DNA of 16,154 nt, from NCBI GenBank assembly GCA_964418385.1, contig CAYQLH010000016.1:1-16154 (forward strand), given 5' to 3'. The position numbers and the translations under genes are program-made. Numbering within the stretch: the stretch's first letter is position 1; each line of letters begins with the position of its first letter. This stretch comes from RGIG2560 sp964418385. GTDB taxonomy: Bacteria > Patescibacteriota > Microgenomatia > UBA1400 > PJMF01. Below the pieces are notes generated by a model, which was given only the letters and a program-made list of their open reading frames with translations, had not been told where the DNA came from and searched no databases. Shown here piece after piece: positions 6,510 through 13,994 of the stretch.

Positions 6510-6887
6510 TCACAACCAGCGTCCGGTCCATAATGCCGCTATCACCACGCCCACCATGTCCACCGTTACGTCGCGTATACTGGCGATCCGCGTGGGTGTC
6601 CAGCTTTGGTGCCACTCGTCCAAACAAGCATACACGAAGCATAAAACAATGATCGCGGTCCACGTCACCGGGGAGTGTGTCCAACCGCATTCGCGTATTA
6701 CTCGCCACCAACTCCAAAAAAGACCAGCGTAAATCAGTAAGTGTGCCGTTTTTTTAAGCAAAAAATCTGCCAGGTACAGCTCAAAACTTGCCAGTACCGG
6801 TCGGTCAGAAAACCAGTAAATAAGAGCCATCCAAGCAATGGGCAAAAGTAACCAGCTAAAAAACCGATAAATCGTCTTCGTTTTCAT
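6510..6887 (-). CDS. VanZ-like family membrane protein
   Basis: 125 residues with about four membrane spans. VanZ-family marks are present: YWFSDRP after the first span, FLLKKTAHLLIYAGLFW, YACLDEWHQSWTPTRIASIR with the DEwHQ and R residues, and DVTVDMVGVVIAA. VanZ of Enterococcus gives low-level teicoplanin resistance, but most homologues are small envelope proteins of unknown role, and there is no vanHAX set here. It is the second gene after the lamin-tail gene and overlaps its end. The ATG at 6887 is preferred (overlap 32 bases); an in-frame GTG at 6902 would add five residues. Confidence 0.8.
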   Translation of the reverse strand: MKTKTIYRFFSWLLLPIAWMALIYWFSDRPVLASFELYLADFLLKKTAHLLIYAGLFWSWWRVIRECGWTHSPVTWTAIIVLCFVYACLDEWHQSWTPTRIASIRDVTVDMVGVVIAALWTGRWL

Positions 6888-7902
6888 CTTGCGTTCCACC
6901 ACTTACCAGCCACTCAGCGCCAAGCGTGAGTCCAATGACCGCCACACCCACTATTATACCAGCAATCGCGAGAACTGTCACTGTCCAGTTAAACTGTGGT
7001 GATGCGTACTCCTGTGTAATACTGTCTGCTTGAGTGCTCACACCCAATACTTGTGGTTGTGGCGTCGCAGTGGCGCTCGTTGATGTTTTGTGGTAATCAA
7101 TCCGTGGTGTGGCAAACTCAATCCCGTCTTTCCAGGTGTCAGGATCAATTTTAGCTGTGGGAGACGGCACGGGAGAAGGACTGGCAGTCTCTGAGGTGGT
7201 CTGATTGGTGGTGGCGCCTGTGGCTTTATTACTGGTAATACTTGTGCCCACACTCGAATTAGTTTTGTTAGCGGTGTTGGTTTGCTCAGCGATATTTTTG
7301 GTCGCAGTTTGGGTGTCGCTCGCGCTGGCACTCGCATTAGTCGCACTTGCCAGACTTTTTCCCGCACCGGTCGCCACGTAACTGGCGCTACTCGCTTCAC
7401 GCGACAAAACAGCACTGAGGCTTGCTTCAGTGCTGACAACAAGTTTGGCTTCAACGTCATTTGCGTCTGACGGTGTGGGTGTAGTGATTTCCCAACTGTC
7501 AGTGCCATCGCGTGTGCGCGCGTATGCTTGCTTGGCAGTGAGCTTGGGATAAGTGACTTCATCCACGATTAGACCTGTAGGATCGACAAGATAAAGCGTG
7601 TCGCCACCGTTGTTGAATGAGAGTTTGCCTGTGGGCGTGAATGTGAGATAACCATGAGCCAGCAAGTATAAATCTGCGCTTGGATCTACAAGTTCAAAGT
7701 TTCCAGGACCGTCTTTGGTAATTTCACCTAGTTGCCAATTTACAAGTGAGATCGAATGGGCTGTTGGATTATATATTTCTACCCATTCGTGATCGCCACT
7801 GGCGGGGCTCGCATAAATTTCATTGATTATCAGTTGGGCTTGCGCTTTTTTGGAGAAAACGCTCATCGCTATTAAACCCAAGACCCAAAACCAGTGTTTC
7901 AT
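6856..7902 (-). CDS. Surface protein with a lamin tail domain and C-terminal membrane anchor
   Basis: 348 residues. A signal peptide (about 1-22, ending KKAQA before QLIINEIYA) leads to a lamin tail domain (about 23-140): LIINEIYASP, HEWVEIYNPT, SLVNWQLGE, NNGGDTLYLVDP and VDEVTYP are its typical immunoglobulin-like strands. After this come about 150 residues rich in Ser, Thr and Ala, like a stalk. Near residues 300-330 is one membrane helix (VLAIAGIIVGVAVIGLTLGA), then a short acidic tail. Bacterial lamin-tail domains are found on many secreted proteins and nucleases; no enzyme domain is present here, so an adhesin or scaffold role is only a guess. The ATG at 7902 is chosen because it starts the signal peptide and lies 7 bases after a GATAAT; in-frame starts at 7941 and 7956 would bury the signal. 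Confidence 0.8.
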   Translation of the reverse strand: MKHWFWVLGLIAMSVFSKKAQAQLIINEIYASPASGDHEWVEIYNPTAHSISLVNWQLGEITKDGPGNFELVDPSADLYLLAHGYLTFTPTGKLSFNNGGDTLYLVDPTGLIVDEVTYPKLTAKQAYARTRDGTDSWEITTPTPSDANDVEAKLVVSTEASLSAVLSREASSASYVATGAGKSLASATNASASASDTQTATKNIAEQTNTANKTNSSVGTSITSNKATGATTNQTTSETASPSPVPSPTAKIDPDTWKDGIEFATPRIDYHKTSTSATATPQPQVLGVSTQADSITQEYASPQFNWTVTVLAIAGIIVGVAVIGLTLGAEWLVSGGTQDENEDDLSVF

Positions 7903-7909
7903 ATTGGCG

Positions 7910-7915
7910 ATTATC
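7910..7915 (-). promoter_or_regulatory. -10 box of the LTD-VanZ operon
   Basis: GATAAT on the minus strand, 7 bases before ATG 7902, matching the spacing seen at the other first genes of the window. No -35 is evident, so it is weaker than the others on sequence alone. Confidence 0.5.
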
Positions 7916-8082
7916 CACACAAATCTTTCAAATGTTTTCATTTTTTTGCCGCGCAATTACCGCAGCGAGTGAGAAAAACGCGCTTCAGCGCTGATAAAAA
8001 GACAACGCCAAAACATCGAAATTGCTTGCAACCCGTCAGCGCGCCATCGTAAATTGCTAAACTGTTTATCCGCAAAAAGGTG

Positions 8083-8088
8083 TATAAT
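8083..8088 (+). promoter_or_regulatory. -10 box of the pilin / giant protein operon
   Basis: Perfect TATAAT in the context GGTGTATAAT, the same ten bases as at the 2652 gene. It lies 10 bases before ATG 8099. No clear -35. Confidence 0.65.
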
Positions 8089-8098
8089 AGAAAGACTT

Positions 8099-8521
8099 AT
8101 GCGAAATCGACTCAAGTTTTTGTTTGTCTGGCTGATACTGTTGGCTTGCACGGTCAAACCGACACATGCCCAAACAACTACCGGTCAATGGAAAGACGTC
8201 TGCGTGGGTGCGAGCGGCACTTTGTCCGCGGATGTGGCCACCATTCAAGGGTCGTTGTGTTTGATCGCTAATGCACTCAATGCCGTTTTGACATTATTTT
8301 CTTTTGTGGGTTTTTTGATGTTTGTTTACGCCTCTTTTATGCTCATGATTTCTGGCGGTAACCCTAGCGCATTTGAAACTGCACGCAATACTTTCACCTA
8401 TGCCGTTTTTGGTTTTATTTTAGCGCTCTCATCTTTTGTTATTATCCAAGTCATTTCTTACTACACTGGTTTGTCGTCGTTTATGACCATTAATTTTTTA
8501 CCAGCGACGACATCATCATAA
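8099..8521 (+). CDS. TrbC/VirB2-like pilin protein
   Basis: 140 residues. A signal peptide (about 1-24, ending PTHA before QTTTGQ) is followed by a short extracytoplasmic stretch with two Cys (DVCVG and GSLCLIA, probably a disulfide). Two membrane spans (about 54-82 and 97-122) are joined by a small loop, MISGGNPSAFETARNTFTYAVFG. Two helices with a short 'GG.P......A...' loop is the layout of TrbC/VirB2 conjugative pilins and of the many VirB2-like proteins of Patescibacteria. No VirB4, VirB6 or coupling ATPase is in the window, so secretion-system membership is not shown. The ATG at 8099 is chosen because an upstream in-frame ATG (8054) precedes the promoter. The giant secreted protein gene starts 7 bases after its stop, making an operon. 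Confidence 0.6.
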   Translation: MRNRLKFLFVWLILLACTVKPTHAQTTTGQWKDVCVGASGTLSADVATIQGSLCLIANALNAVLTLFSFVGFLMFVYASFMLMISGGNPSAFETARNTFTYAVFGFILALSSFVIIQVISYYTGLSSFMTINFLPATTSS

Positions 8522-8528
8522 AACATAT

Positions 8529-11500
8529 ATGAAACACCGTACTTGGTCGCGATTATTGCTTAGATTAGTTAGCTGTCTGTTTTTGTTTTCAATCACCACC
8601 GTGCAAGCGACCGAACTTTCTCCAGAACAGGAAAACATTGCTCAACAATTTGTTACTCAATATCCAGCGCTAGGTCAAGAAAAAATTCGTGAAGTAGTCG
8701 CGAGCGGCAACGGCGATATCGCACTTGTCGACAATCAACTCAAAACCCTCAATGATACTTTCCGCGCGCGCGACTGGGAAGCGGTTGTGCAACGCTTTTT
8801 AAGCGATTATCCAAACATAGATGCTGATCGTATTCGCAAAATCGTCATTGATTATGGTGGCAATACAGCGGCCATTACCACGCAGGCGAGTCAGACTTAT
8901 GAAACACTAAACAGCGAATTTGCAAGCTCCGCAAAAACCGTCGCCACTGATGCACTCTACAAAATCGCTTTAGAAAATCTCACGGATAGTGCTGCTGCCA
9001 AAGGTGAAGTTGAGCATTATACTAAGGTTTTAACAGCCCTGCAAAGCTTACACGCAGACATGCCGACACTGGTTCTTTCTGCAATTGCATTTAAAGATCG
9101 TAATAGTTTTTCGGCTGCCGTTGACGACGCCGCTGCCACGCTCGATTTGGCTCATCAGCTACAAGATAATACTGAAATTTCCACGATTGCCGCGCAACTG
9201 TTGGCTTTTAATAATCTAGACCAGACAAGTAGTTTGAGCAATGCACTCAAAAATGCTGCTTCACTCACCGGTGTCGCCAAAACATTTACCAGCGAACTTG
9301 GCATCGGCTCCGCCGCCGCAGAGATTTTAGGTGCTCTCGACATTACCGGGCAACTCGGCACCACTTTTGGGAGTTTGGATAATCTTAAAGGTGCACTTAC
9401 CAGCACCATTGGTGGCAGCGATTTGGGTAAAACTGCTCGTGAAATTTTGGCTGCCACCAACATTTTTACCCCTGGCAATTTTTCCGCAGACGCCTCACAG
9501 GTTAAAAGTATTGCCACCAGTATTTTGAACTCGCTGGGTGCAAGTGATAGCAAAACTGACACTGATATTTTGAGTGCTACAGCCGCGCAGGCGCTCTCGG
9601 CTCTCAACCTCGGTTCGCTTTCTGGCGTCAAAGCAGACTCTACGGCGTTTAAATCGCTTACAGCTCAAGTATCGTCGCAGACCAATGATGCGGCCAATAA
9701 ATATCTTGAATTGAAAAACAAATTGGAGGCTACATACGATCAGTCACAGCTTGAGAGCTTAGGTGATAAAGTGGAAAATAATATTTTAAAAAACATTGAT
9801 TTGCCAGGAGATAAATCTGAAGTCGCCACAAAAAAGCAAACTCAAGAAGATCTCGATATTAAATCCGGCGGCAAAGGCGGCAGCGCTTCAGATGAGGAAA
9901 CGGGGAAAAGATATAAATCAGACGAGCAGTATTCTTGTGAAAAACTTTGTGGTGACAAAGGTGTCAAAAAAGCGGAATCAGAAGGCGAAAACGTCAAGTG
10001 CACTTGTGGCGACGGTGAGGAAAAACAAGGAGCAAGTCAGCAGTGTCCTCCTGATGATCCTGATTGCAAAAAAGAAGAAGAGGCGACAGATGAGCCCTGT
10101 GCTGAGGGTGATGAAGAGTGCAAAAAGCAAGAAGAAGAAAATGCCAAAATTAAAGAATACATCAAAAGCAGTGCCCAAGGAGGTATTGCCGCCGCAATTT
10201 TGGGTAAACTCTCTGGCGGTGGCAGTGGATCGGCGGTCGCGACAGGCTTGGTGGGCGGTTCCACCAGCACTTTGGGCAATTTGGGCCAATCGCTAGGAAA
10301 TCTCAAAGTAGACGATATCAAGAATTTAGCGGCGACGCTTGGTAAGCCAGAAGTGAAAACAGCTTTACAAACACTTGGTTCTGGGGAATTAAAGGATATT
10401 GCTTCCCAAATTGTCAGCGGTGATTTACAAAAATCTCTTGGCAATCTCAAAAGCGACGACGTCAAATCTCTTCTTAATCAAGTTAAAAGTGGCGATTTGA
10501 AAGATACGCTCACATCACTTATCAGCACCGGCACGCTCGACAGCGTCAGTCTCAAAAATATTTTGGCGAATTTAGCTGGCTCGAGCAGTTTTGGTAACAC
10601 TGATCTCAAAAACATCTTAAGTCAAACCATTCAAAGTGGTTCTTTTTCATCAGGTGATCTTAAACAAATCCTCAACCAAGCCATCGCCAGCAATACTAGC
10701 AGTAGAGAGCTTGGAAATTTGCTGACCCAAACGCTTACTAATGGCCAATTGGACAGTTCCAGTTTAAAAAGCATTTTAAAATCTACCGTTAACGATGCTA
10801 ATTTGAATAACACTAATTTACAAAATCTACTCACTAGTGCCATCAATGGCAAAACTCTTGACGCCAACAGTTTGCGCCAAATTTTATCACAGACAGGTAA
10901 TCCACAATTAGCTGCACTTGTCTCCTCAAGTACCACCAACGACTCCGAAACATTGCTCAAACAGGCCTTTGCGCAAAGCAATGTGAGCCGTAGTGACTGG
11001 CAAAACATTGCCAGCAAAGTGCTTGAGAATGGCAAATTTGACGAAACCATCCTCAAAAATGTTCTCGCGAATACGATTTCTGGCACTGCACTTGGCAGCA
11101 ATGACCTTCAGAACATTTTATCCAAGACAATCGCTACAGGAAAATTTGACACAAGCACACTCGAAGGTTTGCTTAACAACGCTATCAATGGTACCGGTAT
11201 AGACAACAAAAACTTGCAAAGCATTTTAAGCCAAACTGTCTCCAGTGGCAATTTTGACGCCAGCAGTCTGCAAGGCATTCTTGGTGACACCCTCACCAAA
11301 GGTCAACTTGATCCCACCAGCCTGGATAGTCTGCTCAAAGATATTTCTTCTGGTGATTTAAATAAAATTATTGATCAACTTGGTAGTGGCGACATTCAAA
11401 ATTTGATGAAAAAAATCACTAACGGCGACTTTCAAACAATTTTCACCACGCTTGGCAGCAGCGACATTCAAGCGACACTCAACAAGCTCGGCAATGGTGA

Positions 11501-11743
11501 TTTAGACGCCGCGATTAAACAACTTGGCAGCAGCGATCTTGCGACCGCACTTCAAGGTTTGCAAACTCTCAGTCCACATTTAGACTCACTGGGTGATCTT
11601 GCTGAGGCTTTGGGATCGTTAAACGATATCGGCGGTTCTTTGGGTTCGCTGTCAGACTTGAGTTCATCACTGGGCTCGCTTGGTGATTTATCATCACTCG
11701 GTTCTTTGGGTGATCTGAGCAGCACACTTGGCTCTTTAGGTTC
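8529..11743 (+). CDS. Giant secreted repeat protein, N-terminal part (runs into the scaffold gap)
   Basis: 1071 residues to the gap; not recognised. Signal peptide about 1-27 (ending TTVQA). Residues 35-131 hold two copies, 49 residues apart, of F-x3-YP-x6-IR...G(N/D), which resembles a CUE/UBA-type three-helix pattern. Next comes an Ala/Ser/Leu-rich helical region to about 410. A hydrophilic Cys-rich island at about 440-545 has C470-x3-C474, C491-x-C493, and two C-x6-C units at 506/513 and 524/531. From about 590 to the end are short Leu-rich repeats: 12-residue units (GDLxxxLxxLxS), then 18-residue units, then 12-residue units, then GSLGDLSS-type units up to the gap. Apart from the signal peptide there is no membrane helix, so it is probably exported. 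No Shine-Dalgarno; the ATG follows the pilin stop by 7 bases. It probably continues into the reading frame at 11844-13936. Confidence 0.75.
10383..10526 (+). repeat. First block of 12-residue repeats (36 bp units)
   Basis: Four in-frame units starting at 10383, 10419, 10455 and 10491, of the form (G/D)(D/E)(L/V)(K/Q)xxLxx(L/V)xS. Degenerate units reach back to about 10308. The DNA repeats are diverged, so this is old protein-level repetition, not a recent tandem array. Confidence 0.75.
10536..11351 (+). repeat. Block of 18-residue repeats (54 bp units)
   Basis: About 12 units with the pattern (F/L)DxxxLxx(I/L)Lxx(T/A)(I/L)xxGx. Clear units start at 10536, 10590, 10644, 10698 (17 residues), 10749, 10803, 10983, 11037, 11091, 11145, 11199, 11253 and 11307 (shortened). 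The part at 10857-10982 is irregular. The period of Leu/Ile at positions 6, 9, 10 and 14 fits a helix-turn unit, so a solenoid or extended stalk is likely. Confidence 0.8.
11352..11567 (+). repeat. Second block of 12-residue repeats (36 bp units)
   Basis: Six exact-period units at 11352, 11388, 11424, 11460, 11496 and 11532, each beginning (G/S)D(L/I/F) and mostly ending LG(S/N). They resemble the first 12-residue block, so the 18-residue block is flanked on both sides by 12-residue units. Confidence 0.8.
11568..11743 (+). repeat. Short GSLGDLSS-type repeats leading into the gap
   Basis: Units of 9-10 residues (GSLSDLSSSL, GSLGDLSSL, GSLGDLSSTL) become nearly identical toward the gap. Near-identical 27-30 bp repeats longer than a read can resolve are a likely cause of the assembly break, so repeats are probably missing. 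Confidence 0.75.
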
Positions 11744-11843
11744 NNNNNNNNNNNNNNNNNNNNNNNNNNNNNNNNNNNNNNNNNNNNNNNNNNNNNNNNN
11801 NNNNNNNNNNNNNNNNNNNNNNNNNNNNNNNNNNNNNNNNNNN
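11744..11843. other. Scaffold gap of exactly 100 N
   Basis: Exactly one hundred Ns, the usual placeholder for a gap of unknown length. Reading frame and protein length across it cannot be trusted. Confidence 0.95.
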
Positions 11844-13936
11844 GCTGGCGGCTATCGTGCGAAGCTCATTGCCAAAAACCTCGCTCTCGACGGCAACGAA
11901 GTTTATCACGTCAAAATACACACGCCGCAATTTACACCAATATTACCCACGCTGCCAACGACGTTGATTTCAGTAATGCCACCGTGCCGCTTTTGCGCAA
12001 TTCCGTTTATCGTCCAGAACGTCTCAATTCTGCCGAAAACTATTACGGCTACAATGCTCGCCGCGATCTGCAACCTTCTGACGATTTGCTAGTTTCTTCT
12101 GCTTGGATTGCCAAAATGTCTGGGACAGTGAAATGCTCGCTTAAACTGGCTAATCTTGTTTACATCGTTCGCACCTGCGACGTTTTGAATGCGCCCACGT
12201 GCGAAGGACTTTACTTGGGTGCGGATGGCAAATCAACCATTCGTGGTACCAAAATTAACATTCATGACTTAGCAATTATCCTGACAGTGTTGCTCATCCA
12301 AGGCAAACAAGATATTCCTGCCGAAGTCGTAGCTGTTCTTGCCGAGGGCGGTGACCTTTCGAGTATCGCCAATACCTATCGCGAACAATTGCAAACTCTC
12401 ACTGGTGGTGATAGTGATGTTGCCGCACGTTTAGCAGCCATGGCTGCCAATAAAGTCATGGAACCGCTTGTGGACAATCGCAAACCATTTTGTGAGAGCC
12501 TTTACACGGCGCCCACCACAACAGCCACAGACGAAAAAACACTTTTGGCGGATACTAGCCTTGACACCAACGCCAAAGCGAAAATCGCTCTTCGTTGGGC
12601 GATCGAAAAACTTGACTTTTACTTAGCCAGCGAATACCGCACTGCTTATCTCGTTCAACAAAATCGGATTTGCCCGGTCAAAAGACAGTGGATTTGCGAT
12701 CGCAGCGAAGTCTATAAATATCACTTCCCCACCAATGTAACTCCATTTGATCCTTGCACGGACGGCGTTACTCCAGATCAAGTGCGGATTTATCCATTTA
12801 AAGTGCCAGATCTTTTTACCAACAAAAATTTTTGTAACACTGCCGATTTGGAATATCCTGGCCTCGCGCTTGATGACGTCAGCTGTAAGTCATCGGAATA
12901 TTTTAGCTATGCCGATTCTTTTCAAGAGTATTATGACCCGGCACTTTTAAACAAAAACTTTTTGCTCACCTCATCGCAAATGAAATCTTATCGTGATAAA
13001 ATTATCGCCAAACGCAGTGAGCGTGCCCAAAACGCTTCTAAAGCTTGTACGGCTAATTCAATTAAAACCTATCCTATGCAAGAAGCTGATTTGACCTGTA
13101 GCAAAATCCATACCGTTAGCAACGACCTGCTCGATTGTGAAAATTGTCAAGGTAAAGACGTCAAAGCCGCAATTGTGAAAGTTATCAATCAAGCCATCGA
13201 TAATGGCACCCTATACAATCTGGAAAACCCCAATGGTAATTCTGCTGGTACCGACAACATTACCGACGGCATGAATAGCAGCCAAATTACTACTTCCGCT
13301 TACAATAGTCTCGAAGCACCTATGAATGATTACAAACGCTTTAACGACTTTTGTCTCTATCGTGTCACTCACTTTATTTGGATTCCGTTTTTCGCTTACG
13401 CTGATATCGATTATTTCGTGGTCACGCCATTTAGTGATGAAGTGGAGACTATCGAAAACACACTCATTGCCACTCAGTTCAAACCAGACACGTACAAGAA
13501 ATTTATTACTGACGACAGGCGTCAAAATCGCAAGTTACAAGTGAATAATGTTGATAGTCACTTAGGCAATATTCCGGTGTGGTTGCCAGCCGCGGGTCCG
13601 ATCGGGAGTGTTTTGATCCAGCAAGAAGGTTTGTACTCCCAAAGTAGCCCGCTCCATCAATCATTTAAGGACTGTAGCTCAGCACCGTCATATTTTGAAA
13701 CACGTTGTGCCCAGGAAAGCGCTCCCAACGTCACTTTTGAAGACAATAGTGCTTGCATCACCAATGTAGAAGGTCGCTGCACTCAAGGGTGCAGTCGCGC
13801 TGGCATTGAAAAAATCGTTTACGAGTCCGCAGAAGACGGAGGTAAAGATGTCACTTGTTCGTGCAACCAAAGCACTTCCGAAGAAGATGGTTACACCCAA
13901 AAAGAATTTCACTACCACTGCGCACCGGTGGAGTAA
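11844..13936 (+). CDS. Giant secreted Cys-rich protein, C-terminal part (5' end in gap, probable 1-base frameshift)
   Basis: About 690 residues to the stop; not recognised. The main frame is open from the gap edge to TAA at 13936 and first meets an ATG at 11984, which has no promoter or ribosome site, so it is taken as a continuation of the 8529 gene. For the first 70 bases a different frame looks protein-like (GGYRAKLIAKNLALDGNEVY); adding one A to the A run at 11913-11916 would join it to the main frame as ...YHVKNTHAAIYTNITHAAND. The 650 residues after 11984 hold 22 Cys and many aromatic and polar residues, with no membrane anchor, as in a disulfide-bonded extracellular protein. The C-terminus has C-x3-C-x21-C-x-C, echoing C-x3-C-x16-C-x-C before the gap. 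This shared motif supports a single gene. Confidence 0.7.
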
Positions 13937-13955
13937 AGCATTTATCCGTACACAC

Positions 13956-13979
13956 AAAATACACATACTATGTGTTTTT
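13956..13979. terminator. Probable bidirectional terminator between convergent genes
   Basis: AAAAT, then ACACATA against TATGTGT around a tight loop, then TTTTT. It lies 20 bases after the giant-protein stop and 16 bases from the glycosyltransferase stop on the other strand. The stem is AT-rich and so of modest strength; the T run favours the plus direction. Confidence 0.55.
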
Positions 13980-13994
13980 CTTGGCAGCGTTATT

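Noticed and set aside
3466..6512. Alternative genetic code with TGA as an amino acid
   Set aside because: The GDYXXLXY-like and VanZ-like genes both end at TGA exactly where the families end.
42..6887. Vancomycin or teicoplanin resistance (ddl plus VanZ-like)
   Set aside because: The ligase has the Lys-Tyr pair of ordinary D-Ala-D-Ala enzymes, there is no vanH or vanX, and the two genes are far apart in unrelated operons.
7978..7993. GCGC hairpin and CAGCGCTG palindrome between the divergent LTD and pilin promoters
   Set aside because: Short, with no T tail and no second copy; not enough to call an operator or terminator.
10037..11299. Long open frames on the strand opposite the giant gene (such as 10037-10465 and 10631-11101)
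   Set aside because: They mirror the repetitive sense codons, have no promoter or ribosome site, and translate to Leu/Ser/Ala-rich shadows.
10308..11743. Possible CRISPR or DNA satellite array
   Set aside because: The units are diverged, in frame and lack spacers; the regularity is in the protein (12 and 18 residues).
11844..12092. Reading frame that continues the 8529 gene through the Ns to a stop at 12092
   Set aside because: It depends on the gap being exactly 100 bases. After about 11917 its sequence is Pro/Thr/Leu-rich and unlike a protein, while another frame stays open for 650 residues. Only the first about 70 bases are plausibly coding in this frame.
12833..12888. Fourth copy of the three-copy element inside the giant gene
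   Set aside because: TGTAACA is followed at the right distance by TCCTG, but the palindrome is absent (a TGACGTCA lies out of register). It lies within a coding sequence and is probably chance.
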